Shown here: in pieces, positions 23,884-33,256 of the stretch | How positions within the stretch are numbered: the stretch's first letter is position 1 | Layout of the letters: every line of letters begins with the position of its first letter | NCBI GenBank assembly: GCA_041916775.1 | Contig: JAYRYZ010000026.1 | Span: 9,346 to 73,345, forward strand | DNA length: 64,000 nucleotides | From: UBA2357 sp041916775 | GTDB taxonomy: Bacteria > Pseudomonadota > Gammaproteobacteria > Burkholderiales > Rhodocyclaceae | Reading direction: 5' to 3' | Position numbers and translations under genes: made by a program | Notes under the pieces: model-generated | What the model was told of the DNA's origin: nothing | Databases searched by the model: none | The model's input: only the letters and a program-made list of their open reading frames with translations

Positions 23884-26800
23884 TCACAACACCAACGCGG
23901 GCATGAACTGCCCCCTGTCGAACGCGGCTTCCAGCGCCTCGACCGACAGGGGCCTGGCGAAGAGATATCCCTGCAGGATGCCGCAGTGCCGATCCACCAG
24001 ATAGCGCTGCTGGGTCTCGGTCTCCACCCCTTCCGCAACCACCTCCAGACCAAGATCGCGCGCGAGCGAGAGGATCGCCGAGGTGACCGCCACGTCCTCG
24101 GGGTCGTCCGGCAATCCTGCGACGAACGAAGCGTCGATCTTGAGCCGCGTCAAGGGCAGGCGCTTGAGATAGGCGAGGCTGGAGAAGCCCGTGCCGAAGT
24201 CGTCGAGCGCGAGCTTCATGCCCCAGCCGCGGATCGTGCCGAGCACCCCCGCGATCTCTCCGGAAGGTCGCATCAGCGCGCTCTCGGTGATCTCCAGCTC
24301 GATCCGCGACGGATCCGCGCCGGTCAGTGCGAGCGCGCGCGCGAGGTTTTCCATCAGATCGCCACGTACGAACTGCAACGGCGAGATGTTGATCGAGATC
24401 GACACCCCGGCCATTGGCGTACCCTGCCAGCGGGCCTGCTGGCGGAAGGCTTCGCGCATCACCCACTCCCCCAGCGCGACGATGATGCCGCTGTCCTCCG
24501 CCACGGGGATGAACTCACCCGGCGGGATCAGGCCGCGCTCGGGGTGCTGCCAGCGCACCAGCGCCTCCACGCCGACCATCGCACCGGTCACGGCGTCGAT
24601 CTGCGGCTGGTAGTGGAGCACCAGCTGGTCGCGTTCGATCGCGGTGCGCAGCGCGCCCTCGAGCTCGATGCGCAGCCGCGCACGCGCGTTCATCTCGGGC
24701 ACGAAGAACTGGTAGTTGTTGCGGCCACAGGCCTTGGCGGCATACATCGCAGTATCCGCATGCTTGAGGAGGGTATCGACATCGAAGCCATCGTTCGGGA
24801 ACACCGCAATGCCGATGCTCACCGAGGGCAACAGCTCGAGGGCGTCGATCCGCACTGGCTGGCTCAGGACGGCAAGCAGCTTGGAGGCCGTCAGCGCCGC
24901 TTCGCTCGCATCGCCGAGACGCGGCAGCAACGCAACGAACTCATCGCCGCCGAGCCGCGCGAGCATGTCCTCCTGGCGCAGGCTGTAGCCCAGACGCTGC
25001 GCCACGGTGGCGAGCAATTGGTCGCCTACCGGGTGGCCGAGGCTGTCATTCACGTTCTTGAAGTTGTCGAGATCGAGAAACAGCACTGCAAACACGTCGT
25101 GGTGTCGGTGCGCCGCGGCGAGCAGCGTCTGAGCCTGCTCCATCCAGGCAGCACGGTTGGGGAGACCGGTCAGCGTGTCAAAGCGCGCCAGGTAGTGAAT
25201 GCGCGCCTGGGCGGTATGCTGACCGGTGACGTCCTGCACCGTCCCGCGCAGGCGGAGCAGCCTGCCCTCGCGCCAGTCGCCTTCGATCTGGATCGCCACG
25301 ATGCGCTCGGCTCGCCCCTGCAGCACGCAATCAAGCGCGAGCCGCTCGGGGCGCGCACGCGCCGCATCGATCGCTTCCTGCAGGCGCTCGCGGTCGGACT
25401 CGGCAACGCAGGCGACCAGGGCCTCGAGCGTGCGCGGCACCTCGCCTTCCAGGCCCAGCATGCGCCGCAGCTCTTCGGATGCATCGAGCCCCTCGCCACC
25501 CGGCCCGGACTGCCAGCTGCCCAGGTGCGCGAGACGCTGCGCTTCGGCGAGTGCCACCTGCTTCTCTCGCAGCCGCTCGGTCGCATCCGCGAGCTCGGCG
25601 GTGCGCTGACCGACGAGCAGATGGGTGCGGCGCGCGTTACCGGTGGTGATGAGCAGGAAGGCTCCGAGCATGCCCACCGACAGCAGCGCCACGGCAATCG
25701 TGATCCATACCGCCCAACTGCGCTGCGCATCCGCATAGTCGCGCGTCGCAAGCATGGCGAGCGACCAGTCCCGGCCGGCGAACGGCAGCGACACCACATG
25801 CTGCAGCGCCCCGCTCAACCGTGCGTCGGCCTCGCAGCCTGCCGGCCCGACGAGCCGCTGCGGGCCTGCCGCACCTTCCCGGTCGATGATGCAGAGCAGG
25901 ATGTTGCTGTCATCGGCGAGCGCTCGCGCCGTCGCGATCGAGTCATCCATGCGAAACACCCCGGAGACGACTCCGAGCTCAAGTGCTGCGCCGACTTCGC
26001 TACCAAGCCTACCCCTCACAGAGACCGGCAGGTAGACCACCACACCGTTCTGCGCCTGGGATGCCGGCTCCTGCACCAACCGGATGGCGGCGGATGCGCT
26101 GGGCTGACCGCTGGCCCTCGCCCGCTGGATGGCTTGCGCGGTTGCTGGCAGATGGAGTGTGTTCAGCCCCAGCGCGCGCTCGTTACCACGCAGCGGCTCG
26201 ATGTAGGTGAGCGGCAGGTACTCCGACGCCGTTGGCGCAGGGAAGGTCTCCCCGGATGCGTCCCGTCCGAGGATGCGGAACGCGGCAACACCGCTGTCGC
26301 GCACCGCCTGCTCGAAGGCGTCGCGCGCAGCCCCCTGCACCAGCGGACTCCAGCCGAAATTCTGCGTGCCGGGATATCTCACGAGCCAGGGCGACACGAA
26401 CTCACGGAAATCCTCGCGCGTCACTTCTTCACTGGTCGCAAACAGGCGCTCGATCGCGAGCATCATGTCCACCTGAACATCGAGGCGCTTCTTGACGATG
26501 CTGGCGATATGCTCGCCAGCGCGTGAGAACTCCCCGTGCAGGCGGCGCGCTTCCCAATCGCGCACCTGCGCGAGCGCGAACGCGAGCAACACCAGCGCGA
26601 CCCCCATCGGCACCACCACCCCGGCGCGGCGGCTACGCCAGTCTTCGACCGGGCTGCCGAAGAAGGCGAACATCAGTGGTGCCGCAATCATCACCCCGAG
26701 CGTGTCGCCCAACCACCAGTTCCACCAGTTGAACACCATCGATGAAGGATCCAGGGTGCCGAACAGCCACAGGCTGGGCACTGCGATGGAGGGGCTGATG

Positions 26801-27186
26801 AGGCAGGACAGCGGAGCGATGACACCGAGAAAACGCAGGATCGACCGGGGGGTGTCGAGCGGGTGCGGAAAGCCGATCCAGCGACGCGCTGCCCACGCTC
26901 CGACCCAGGCCTGCAAGGCCGCGCCCACCGGGATCAGGAACGCGGCGCCCCACGGCCCATCCAGGAGGCCGGACTGCCACATCACCAGGAACTGCACGAC
27001 CAGCGAGCCGAGCGCGACGGCCGGCCACAGCCCCTGCCCCCAGATCAGCAAGGCCGACAACGCGATGCCCGCAGACGGGAAGATGGGCGCTGCATAGCCC
27101 GGCGGCACCGCGATCTGCAGTGCCACCCATCCGGTCAAGGCGTATGCCAGCGCAAGCGCTGCGAGTTTTTTTCGCTTTTCGAACAT
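23884..27186 (-). CDS. Membrane MASE1-CHASE-PAS-GGDEF-EAL cyclic-di-GMP signalling protein
   Basis: 1100 residues. In order: MASE1-like integral membrane sensor with many helices (about 10-205), periplasmic CHASE-like domain (210-480), helix at about 490-515, coiled coil, PAS-like region (555-655), GGDEF domain with an intact GGDEF at 746-750 and an RxxD inhibitory site five residues before it (RQED), and an EAL domain with EAL at 874-876 plus DDFGTGFSSLAYL and AEGVET blocks. Both diguanylate cyclase and phosphodiesterase activities are therefore possible. The start at 27186 excludes an implausible upstream extension. It is divergent from mutL, about 110 bases apart. The external signal is unknown. 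Confidence 0.93.
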   Translation of the reverse strand: MFEKRKKLAALALAYALTGWVALQIAVPPGYAAPIFPSAGIALSALLIWGQGLWPAVALGSLVVQFLVMWQSGLLDGPWGAAFLIPVGAALQAWVGAWAARRWIGFPHPLDTPRSILRFLGVIAPLSCLISPSIAVPSLWLFGTLDPSSMVFNWWNWWLGDTLGVMIAAPLMFAFFGSPVEDWRSRRAGVVVPMGVALVLLAFALAQVRDWEARRLHGEFSRAGEHIASIVKKRLDVQVDMMLAIERLFATSEEVTREDFREFVSPWLVRYPGTQNFGWSPLVQGAARDAFEQAVRDSGVAAFRILGRDASGETFPAPTASEYLPLTYIEPLRGNERALGLNTLHLPATAQAIQRARASGQPSASAAIRLVQEPASQAQNGVVVYLPVSVRGRLGSEVGAALELGVVSGVFRMDDSIATARALADDSNILLCIIDREGAAGPQRLVGPAGCEADARLSGALQHVVSLPFAGRDWSLAMLATRDYADAQRSWAVWITIAVALLSVGMLGAFLLITTGNARRTHLLVGQRTAELADATERLREKQVALAEAQRLAHLGSWQSGPGGEGLDASEELRRMLGLEGEVPRTLEALVACVAESDRERLQEAIDAARARPERLALDCVLQGRAERIVAIQIEGDWREGRLLRLRGTVQDVTGQHTAQARIHYLARFDTLTGLPNRAAWMEQAQTLLAAAHRHHDVFAVLFLDLDNFKNVNDSLGHPVGDQLLATVAQRLGYSLRQEDMLARLGGDEFVALLPRLGDASEAALTASKLLAVLSQPVRIDALELLPSVSIGIAVFPNDGFDVDTLLKHADTAMYAAKACGRNNYQFFVPEMNARARLRIELEGALRTAIERDQLVLHYQPQIDAVTGAMVGVEALVRWQHPERGLIPPGEFIPVAEDSGIIVALGEWVMREAFRQQARWQGTPMAGVSISINISPLQFVRGDLMENLARALALTGADPSRIELEITESALMRPSGEIAGVLGTIRGWGMKLALDDFGTGFSSLAYLKRLPLTRLKIDASFVAGLPDDPEDVAVTSAILSLARDLGLEVVAEGVETETQQRYLVDRHCGILQGYLFARPLSVEALEAAFDRGQFMPALVL

Positions 27187-27261
27187 TTTGCGCAGTATAG
27201 CCAAGGCTGGAGAGGTATCGGCCGTTTCGCTGCGGATCCCGGATTTCCCAGCGCGCCTCCG

Positions 27262-27267
27262 TATAAT
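27262..27267 (+). promoter_or_regulatory. -10 box for mutL
   Basis: A consensus TATAAT lies 28 bases before the mutL ATG. No good -35 is seen at 16-18 bases; a start near 27274 would leave a leader of about 22 nt. Confidence 0.45.
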
Positions 27268-27295
27268 GCGGCGACTCCGCCACCGTATGCCCTGC

Positions 27296-29125
27296 ATGTC
27301 CGCCATCCGCCCTCTCTCCGACCTACTCATCAACCAGATTGCGGCTGGCGAAGTGGTCGAACGTCCGGCATCGGTCCTCAAGGAAGTGCTCGAGAACGCC
27401 ATCGACGCAGGCGCGCGCGCGATCGACGTGCAGCTCGAGCAAGGCGGTGTACGGCGCATCCGCGTTGCAGACGACGGCAGCGGCATCGCTCAGGACGACC
27501 TGCCGCTGGCGCTGGCGCGCCACGCGACCAGCAAGATCGTCACGCTGGATGATCTGGAGCAGGTCGCGACGATGGGCTTTCGTGGCGAGGCGCTGGCAGC
27601 AATCGCAGCGGTCGCGCGTACCCGCATCACCAGCCGGGCGCGCGGAGCGCCGCACGCCTGGTGTATTGACGGGCAGGAGATGCACGTCTCGCCGGCCGCG
27701 CTCGATCAAGGCACCGTCGTCGATGTCGCGGATCTTTACTACAACACGCCGGCGCGGCGCAAATTCCTCAAGTCCGAGGGGACCGAGTTCGCCCACTGCG
27801 ACGAAATGTTCCGTCGCGTGGCGCTCGCGCGCCCCGACATCGCCTTCCAGCTCGGGCACAACGGCCGCATCTCCCACCGCCTGCCGCCCGGCGATCCACG
27901 GCGGCGCTTTGCAATGCTGATGGGCGACGATTTCATCGCCGCCGCACGCGAAGTCCATGCCGATGCAGGGCCACTGCGCCTGGGCGGCCTCGCGTCGCTG
28001 CCCACATACTCCCGCGCGAGCCGGGATGCACAGTACTTCTTCGTGAATGGCCGCTTCGTACGTGACAAGCTGCTGACCCACGCCGTCCGCCAGGCCTATC
28101 AGGATGTCCTGCACGGCAGTCGCCACCCTGCCTATGTGCTGTTTCTGGAGCTCGAACCGACGGCGGTGGACGTGAACGTCCACCCCGCGAAGATCGAGGT
28201 TCGCTTCCGTGACGCGCGGGCGATCCACCAGTTCGTGTTCCATGCCCTGGTGCAGGCGCTCGCCCAGTCGGCAAGTCTCGATCCGGAGCCACCCCGGACC
28301 GATACCGGCGCGGCCCTGCAGGCAGCCCCACCCGCTGAGGGCGCGCGCACCGACGTCCAGGAGCAGGCAAGCAGGTACGCCAGCGGCTTCCAGGCCATGC
28401 GCCAGGACCGCCTGGCGATGGAGGACAACGCCGAACGCTACCTCGCCTTCGCAGCAACTGCGAGGCCTGTCGCAGCCCCGACGCCGGACTCAGCCGCCTC
28501 GGCTCGCGCAATGCCCGTCGCGCAGTCCGCGCACGGCGATACCCCCCACCCGCTTGGATACGCCTTGGCGCAACTCCACGGCGTGTACATCCTGGCGCAG
28601 AACAGCGCCGGGCTGGTGCTGGTGGACATGCACGCTGCGCACGAGCGCATCCTCTACGAGCGGCTCAAGAACGTGCTCGACGGCACGCCAGCGGTGCAGA
28701 GGCTGCTGATCCCCGCGGTGTTGCAGCTCGACCCGCGCACGATGGCGATCGCCGAAGAACACGCCGGGGTACTCGCTGCCATGGGCTTCGAGACCGCGCC
28801 GCTCGGACCCCAGGCCCTCGCGGTGCGGGCGGTGCCGGCGCTGCTGGCGCAGGCGCCGATCACCGAGTTGCTGCGCGAACTACTGAGCGAGCTCGGCGAA
28901 GTGCCTGCCTCGGACGTCATCACCGCGCGCCGCAACGAACTCCTCGCAACCATGGCCTGCCACGGCGCGGTGCGTGCCAACCGCAGCCTGAGCCTGCCCG
29001 AGATGAACGCGTTGCTGCGCGACATGGAGGCCACCGAGCGCGCCGACCAGTGCAACCATGGCCGACCGACCTGGACTCAGCTCACCATGGCGGACCTTGA
29101 CCGCTTCTTCATGCGCGGCAAGTGA
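27296..29125 (+). CDS. mutL: DNA mismatch repair protein MutL with endonuclease motif
   Basis: 609-residue GHKL ATPase that links MutS mismatch recognition to downstream repair. N-terminal ATPase motifs are intact (LENAIDAGA, DDGSGI, GFRGEALAAIAAV). A linker of roughly residues 340-420 is Ala/Pro-rich. The C-terminal domain carries D444-M-H-A-A-H-E450-R-I-L-Y-E455, matching the metal-binding DxHA(x)2E(x)4E endonuclease motif absent from E. coli MutL. Incision is therefore likely intrinsic, as in Neisseria and Pseudomonas MutL. The ATG at 27296 sits right after a TATAAT. It converges on the YqaA-like gene. Confidence 0.95.
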   Translation: MSAIRPLSDLLINQIAAGEVVERPASVLKEVLENAIDAGARAIDVQLEQGGVRRIRVADDGSGIAQDDLPLALARHATSKIVTLDDLEQVATMGFRGEALAAIAAVARTRITSRARGAPHAWCIDGQEMHVSPAALDQGTVVDVADLYYNTPARRKFLKSEGTEFAHCDEMFRRVALARPDIAFQLGHNGRISHRLPPGDPRRRFAMLMGDDFIAAAREVHADAGPLRLGGLASLPTYSRASRDAQYFFVNGRFVRDKLLTHAVRQAYQDVLHGSRHPAYVLFLELEPTAVDVNVHPAKIEVRFRDARAIHQFVFHALVQALAQSASLDPEPPRTDTGAALQAAPPAEGARTDVQEQASRYASGFQAMRQDRLAMEDNAERYLAFAATARPVAAPTPDSAASARAMPVAQSAHGDTPHPLGYALAQLHGVYILAQNSAGLVLVDMHAAHERILYERLKNVLDGTPAVQRLLIPAVLQLDPRTMAIAEEHAGVLAAMGFETAPLGPQALAVRAVPALLAQAPITELLRELLSELGEVPASDVITARRNELLATMACHGAVRANRSLSLPEMNALLRDMEATERADQCNHGRPTWTQLTMADLDRFFMRGK

Positions 29126-29149
29126 GCGGTCAGGCTGGCGACGCGGCGC

Positions 29150-29740
29150 TCACCCCTGTGGCCACAGCTTTACCGCCACGATCACCAGCGCCACCAGTGC
29201 CACCGTCGCCCAACCGATACGGTCGACATGGCGGTGCAGCGCCGCCTCCATGCGCTCGCCGCCGAACGCCATCAGCCCGGCGACGAGGAAGAAGCGCCCG
29301 CCCCGGCCGACGACAGAGGCGATCGTGAATGGCAGCAGGGGCATGAAAGCAACCCCGGCCGCAATCGTGAACACCTTGTAGGGAATGGGCGAGAATCCGG
29401 CGATGAAGATCGCCCAGAAGCCCCACTCCGCGAACCACGCCTGCGCCTGCAGATAGGCAGACCAGTAGCGGCCATCCCGGATGAGGGGCTCGACCAGATC
29501 GAAGGCATAGGCGCCGATCAGGTAACCGAAAAGCCCCCCGGCGACCGAGGTCAGGGTGGTCAGCAGCGCGAACCACCATGCCCGGCCCGGACGCGCCAGG
29601 CACATTGGCGCCAGCATCACGTCCGGCGGGATCGGAAAAAAGGATGACTCGGCGAAGCTCAGACTCCCCAGGTACCATGGGGCGTGACGATGGCGCGACC
29701 AACTCATCACCTTCGCGTAAAGCGGGGAAAAGATCTTCAA
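29150..29740 (-). CDS. YqaA/DedA-family membrane protein (SNARE-associated/VTT domain)
   Basis: 196 residues with hydrophobic segments at about 45-75, 85-105, 125-150 and 170-195. The family block FAESSFFPIPPDVML near residue 28, followed by the ASVVGRGGRFFLVAGLM segment, marks the VTT/DedA group of YqaA type. Members are thought to act in membrane homeostasis or lipid scrambling. I chose the TTG at 29740 because homologues begin Met-Lys-Ile-Phe and no ATG fits; an ATG 36 bases inside is possible. It converges on mutL and is divergent from miaA across about 170 bases. Confidence 0.82.
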   Translation of the reverse strand: MKIFSPLYAKVMSWSRHRHAPWYLGSLSFAESSFFPIPPDVMLAPMCLARPGRAWWFALLTTLTSVAGGLFGYLIGAYAFDLVEPLIRDGRYWSAYLQAQAWFAEWGFWAIFIAGFSPIPYKVFTIAAGVAFMPLLPFTIASVVGRGGRFFLVAGLMAFGGERMEAALHRHVDRIGWATVALVALVIVAVKLWPQG

Positions 29741-29890
29741 GTGAATGCCCTGTGGAATGTGTATCTTCGGATCGGTTCGTTCGCCCGGGTCGATCGGCCG
29801 CGTGCCGCGCGTGCCGCAAAGCCGCACACCCCGATGGGCGGCGCCGGCGGGCGGACGCTATGATATCGCGCTGCACCGCATCATGAAGAG

Positions 29891-29918
29891 TTTCGATGAC
29901 CCAGTTTCGATGACCCAG
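29891..29918 (+). repeat. 14-bp tandem duplication at the miaA start
   Basis: TTTCGATGACCCAG occurs twice back to back (29891-29904, 29905-29918). Each copy has an ATG, in different frames because 14 is not a multiple of three. The first ATG (29896) has GAAGAG at a good distance and opens a five-codon frame. That frame ends in a TGA overlapping the second ATG (ATGA), which is the likely miaA start. Confidence 0.9.
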
Positions 29919-30902
29919 CCCTTTCACCACGACGCCGAAGCCCCCCCCGCCCTGCTGCTCATCGGCCCCACCGCCAGCGGCAAGACGGCGCTCGCGCTCG
30001 CGCTCGCGCAGCGCCTGCCGGTAGAGATCATCAGCGTCGACTCGGCGCTGGTGTTCCGCGACATGGACATCGGCACGGCCAAGCCGTTGCCCGCCGAGCG
30101 CGCGCTGTGCCCTCATCACCTGATCGACATCGTCTCACCCGAGGGGCGCTACTCCGCGGCGCAGTTCCGCGCCGATGCGATCCGGGTCATGGACGAGATC
30201 AGCGCGCGCAGCCGGCTGCCGGTGCTGGTGGGCGGCACGATGCTGTACTTCAAGGCACTGCGCGACGGGCTGTCCGACCTGCCCCATGCAGACCCGGAGA
30301 TGCGTGCCTGCATAGACGCCGATGCCGCGCGCATCGGCTGGCCCGGCCTGCACGCCGAGCTCGCGCGGCTCGACCCGGCGGCGGCAGCGCGCCTCAACCC
30401 CAACGACGCGCAGCGCATCCAGCGCGCCCTTGAGATCGTGCGGCTCACCGGCCGTCCGCTCGCGGAGAGCTACGCACGGGACGAACACGACGGGCGGCGC
30501 CACCGCCTCGTGTCGATCGTGCTCGACGTCGCGGACCGTGCCACACTGCACGCGCGCATCGCCCGCCGTTTCGACGAGATGCTCGCGAACGGCTTTCTGG
30601 ACGAGGTTCGCATGCTGCGCGCACGCTATGCCCTGCAAGCGGATTTGCCGGCCATGCGCTGTGTGGGCTATCGTCAGGCCTGGAGCCACCTGGAAGGGGC
30701 GATCGACATGCGGGGTCTGCGCGAAACAGGCATCGCCGCGACGCGCCAGCTCGCAAAGCGCCAACTGACCTGGCAGCGCCAGTTCCGTGACACCTGGCCG
30801 GAGCTGCGCGCGATCGACTTTCTCGCCGGCGACCTGCTCGACCAGGTACTCACGGTCGCCAGCCGCTGCCTGACGCCGGCCCCGGACGGGCGGGCGCAAT
30901 GA
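29910..30902 (+). CDS. miaA: tRNA dimethylallyltransferase MiaA
   Basis: 330-residue enzyme that adds dimethylallyl to adenosine 37 of tRNAs reading UNN codons. Visible are the P-loop GPTASGKTALAL near residue 17, the IISVDSALVFRDMDIGTAKP block, the LVGGTMLYFKAL segment and the late GYRQAWSHLEG motif. The start at 29910 is preferred for length; an in-frame ATG at 29883 adds nine residues. The upstream duplication places a tiny ORF just before the start. A -10-like TATGAT sits at 29859-29864. The downstream binding-protein gene begins 19 bases after the stop. Confidence 0.94.
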   Translation: MTQPFHHDAEAPPALLLIGPTASGKTALALALAQRLPVEIISVDSALVFRDMDIGTAKPLPAERALCPHHLIDIVSPEGRYSAAQFRADAIRVMDEISARSRLPVLVGGTMLYFKALRDGLSDLPHADPEMRACIDADAARIGWPGLHAELARLDPAAAARLNPNDAQRIQRALEIVRLTGRPLAESYARDEHDGRRHRLVSIVLDVADRATLHARIARRFDEMLANGFLDEVRMLRARYALQADLPAMRCVGYRQAWSHLEGAIDMRGLRETGIAATRQLAKRQLTWQRQFRDTWPELRAIDFLAGDLLDQVLTVASRCLTPAPDGRAQ

Positions 30903-30921
30903 GGAACCGGAGCATCCGAAC

Positions 30922-31701
30922 ATGATCGCCCAACCCATCCGCCCCTCCGTCCTCGCGCACCTCGCACGTCTCGCGCTGCTGATGTGCTGCGCGCTGCCGC
31001 TTCATGGCCTGGCGCAGTCGCTGCGCGTCGCGACCGAAGGGGCCTACCCGCCGCTCAACTACATCGACGATCGCGGCAAGCCCGCCGGCTTCGATGTGGA
31101 TATCGCCAATGAGATCTGCATTCACCTGAAGCGCGAATGTGCGTTCGTGGTCGTCCCCTGGGAAGAGCTGCTCGAAGGCCTGCAGGCCGGACGCTACGAC
31201 ATGATCGCGGCCAGCATGGCGAAGACACCCGAACGCGAGCGCCTCGCCGACTTCACCGACTCGTACTACCGCACCCACAACATCTTCGTGGGGCGCGCCG
31301 GCGCAAGCGTGGCTGCGGACGCCCTGCGCGACCGCACGATCGCCACACAGGCCGGCACCATCTACGAGGACTTCCTGCGCAAACACCACGACCCGACCGC
31401 TCGACTCCTGCTCACCGCGACACTCGAGGAGAGCTATCGCGCGCTCGCCACCGGCACCGCCGACTTGGTGCTCGGCGACACGCTGAGCGCTTTCGGTTTC
31501 CTGCGCTCCGATGCAGGCCTGCCGTTCGACATTCTGGGCGAACCCGTCGATGTCGACGGGCATGGCATCGGTGCCTACCTGCAGGTGCGCAAGGGCAACG
31601 TCGCGCTGCGCGACGCGATCAACAAGGCGCTGCGCGAGATGCGCCTGGACGGTACCTACCACAAGGTGAACGCGCGTTACTTTCCATTCGATATCTACTA
31701 G
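30922..31701 (+). CDS. Periplasmic solute-binding protein (amino-acid type, family 3) without a transporter
   Basis: 259-residue secreted protein: signal peptide about 1-32 (ending Gly-Leu-Ala-Gln), then a bilobed family-3 binding domain with LRVATEGAYPPLNYIDDRGKPAGFD, PWEELLEGLQAGRYDMI and the second-lobe GTADLVLGDTLSAFGFL segments. It resembles polar amino-acid or basic amino-acid binders. No permease or ATPase gene follows. Instead a diguanylate cyclase begins 42 bases later, and it starts 19 bases after miaA. It may be a ligand sensor for the cyclase rather than an import component; this is inference from position. Confidence 0.85.
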   Translation: MIAQPIRPSVLAHLARLALLMCCALPLHGLAQSLRVATEGAYPPLNYIDDRGKPAGFDVDIANEICIHLKRECAFVVVPWEELLEGLQAGRYDMIAASMAKTPERERLADFTDSYYRTHNIFVGRAGASVAADALRDRTIATQAGTIYEDFLRKHHDPTARLLLTATLEESYRALATGTADLVLGDTLSAFGFLRSDAGLPFDILGEPVDVDGHGIGAYLQVRKGNVALRDAINKALREMRLDGTYHKVNARYFPFDIY

Positions 31702-31743
31702 TGCTCGCCCCACCATGCGCGTTCGTGGCAGCATGCAGGCCCC

Positions 31744-33132
31744 ATGACGATTCCCGCCAACCCTCACGTTGCAACCGATGCACCCAGGCCGACCACCGAG
31801 GCACGCAGGCGCCTGCGTATCGTACCGGTGATGCTGTCGATCGCGCTCGTCTCCATCGTGCTCGCCGTCACCCTAGGCGGACTGCTGCTGGACGTCCAAC
31901 GGGACATCGTCAGCCTCGCGAACCGCTCGACCGGTGAGTTGCTCCCGCGCGTCCGGGACGAGATGCGCACCGCGATCAACCTCGAGCGGCTGAGGGTGTT
32001 CGGTGAGATCGTCCATAGCAGCCCGCTCGCACGCGACCGTCGCGAAGCCCTGCTCGCCGCACGCATTCTGGTTTTCGATACCGCCTTCGAACAAAGCGAT
32101 GTCGTCAAGCAGGAGATCAAGCGTGTGCTCGACATCATCGAGGATGTCGCGCAACTGCGCGCCCAGGCGCACGGCGCCTCGCCCGACGCAAACGAAGCCG
32201 TCGCGCGCGAGGCAAGCGTTGCCTGGCACACCGCGCGCGCCATTCTCAACGACCTGGTGCAACAACTGTCCACCGGTGCTGCCGCCGCCACGTCGGACAG
32301 CGTCACCCAGATCGCGGCGCGCGCGCGCTGGGCGACGCAGTTGATGGTGCTGGGCATGATCGGGCTTACGCTGATCTTCTGCGCCAGCGTGTATTTCATC
32401 CGGCGCGCAGTGGTGAAGCCCATCCTGCGCGTCACGCGCGGGCTCGACAAGGTGCGGGCCCATCAGGGTGCGGTGACGATGCGGCGCGAGCGCCTGCAGG
32501 AGCTAGACGACATCGCCCAGGCCACCGAAGCCTTCGGCGCCGCGCTCGGTCGCGTCCGCGAGCACACTACGGCCCTGGAGAACGAGATTGCCGAGCGCCA
32601 GCTGATCCAGGCGCGGCTGCAGGCGCTCGCCACCACGGACGACCTCACCGGCCTGTACAACCGGCGCCAGTTCCTGGCGATCGCCGAACAGGAGCTGGAA
32701 CGCGCGCGCCGCTACAAGCTTCCGCTTGCGTTGGTGATGATCGACGCCGACCACTTCAAGGTCATCAACGACCGCTTCGGCCACCACGCAGGCGACCTTG
32801 CGCTCCAGACCCTCGCCAGCGTGGGGCGGCAACTGCTGCGCGAGGTGGACACGCTGGCGCGTATCGGTGGCGAGGAGTTTGCGCTTCTGCTGCCGCAGAC
32901 GGGCTACCCCGAGGCGCTCGCCGCCGCAGAGCGGTTTCGGCAGGCGATCGAGGATGCAGTGGTCGAGTCGGATAGCGGCCCGGTACGCTTCACGATCAGC
33001 CTGGGCGTGGCCAGCCTGGATGTCGACCGCGTGCAGCGCATCGAGCAACTGATGCAATTGGCCGATGCCGCGCTCTACCGCGCCAAGGAAAACGGCCGCA
33101 ACCGGGTCGAGGCTGCGATGCTGCCCGACTGA
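31744..33132 (+). CDS. Membrane HAMP-like GGDEF diguanylate cyclase
   Basis: 462 residues: a cytoplasmic N-terminus, helix at about 27-48, a helical periplasmic sensor region (50-195), second helix about 200-222, a HAMP-like linker and coiled coil (223-295), and a GGDEF domain with GGEEF at 375-379. An RxxD inhibitory site (REVD, 366-369) precedes it by five residues, so it should both make c-di-GMP and be product-inhibited. There is no EAL domain. It follows the solute-binding gene by 42 bases and probably shares its transcript. A direct periplasmic interaction between the two is plausible but unproven. Confidence 0.9.
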   Translation: MTIPANPHVATDAPRPTTEARRRLRIVPVMLSIALVSIVLAVTLGGLLLDVQRDIVSLANRSTGELLPRVRDEMRTAINLERLRVFGEIVHSSPLARDRREALLAARILVFDTAFEQSDVVKQEIKRVLDIIEDVAQLRAQAHGASPDANEAVAREASVAWHTARAILNDLVQQLSTGAAAATSDSVTQIAARARWATQLMVLGMIGLTLIFCASVYFIRRAVVKPILRVTRGLDKVRAHQGAVTMRRERLQELDDIAQATEAFGAALGRVREHTTALENEIAERQLIQARLQALATTDDLTGLYNRRQFLAIAEQELERARRYKLPLALVMIDADHFKVINDRFGHHAGDLALQTLASVGRQLLREVDTLARIGGEEFALLLPQTGYPEALAAAERFRQAIEDAVVESDSGPVRFTISLGVASLDVDRVQRIEQLMQLADAALYRAKENGRNRVEAAMLPD

Positions 33133-33185
33133 GTGCCAGATCTAGCGACGCGCGGGATGGCCCTATGCATGGGTGAAGTGCGCGC

Positions 33186-33213
33186 TTGGAAAATCTCGAA
33201 TTCGATCTATAGT
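33186..33213 (+). promoter_or_regulatory. Sigma-70 promoter for the 75-residue orphan
   Basis: TTGGAA (33186-33191) and TATAGT (33208-33213) are 16 bases apart. A start near 33220 leaves a leader of roughly 37 nt, with GAGGAG before the ATG. Confidence 0.6.
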
Positions 33214-33256
33214 CCGAATACAAGAAAGATGGCAACGAAAGGATCGAGGAGACGGC

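Noticed and set aside
29130..30119. 329-codon minus-strand frame covering the YqaA-like gene in another frame
   Set aside because: The alternative frame with DedA/YqaA blocks is clearly the coding one.
30135..30938. Antisense frame opposite miaA
   Set aside because: Shadow frame; miaA has P-loop and other family blocks.
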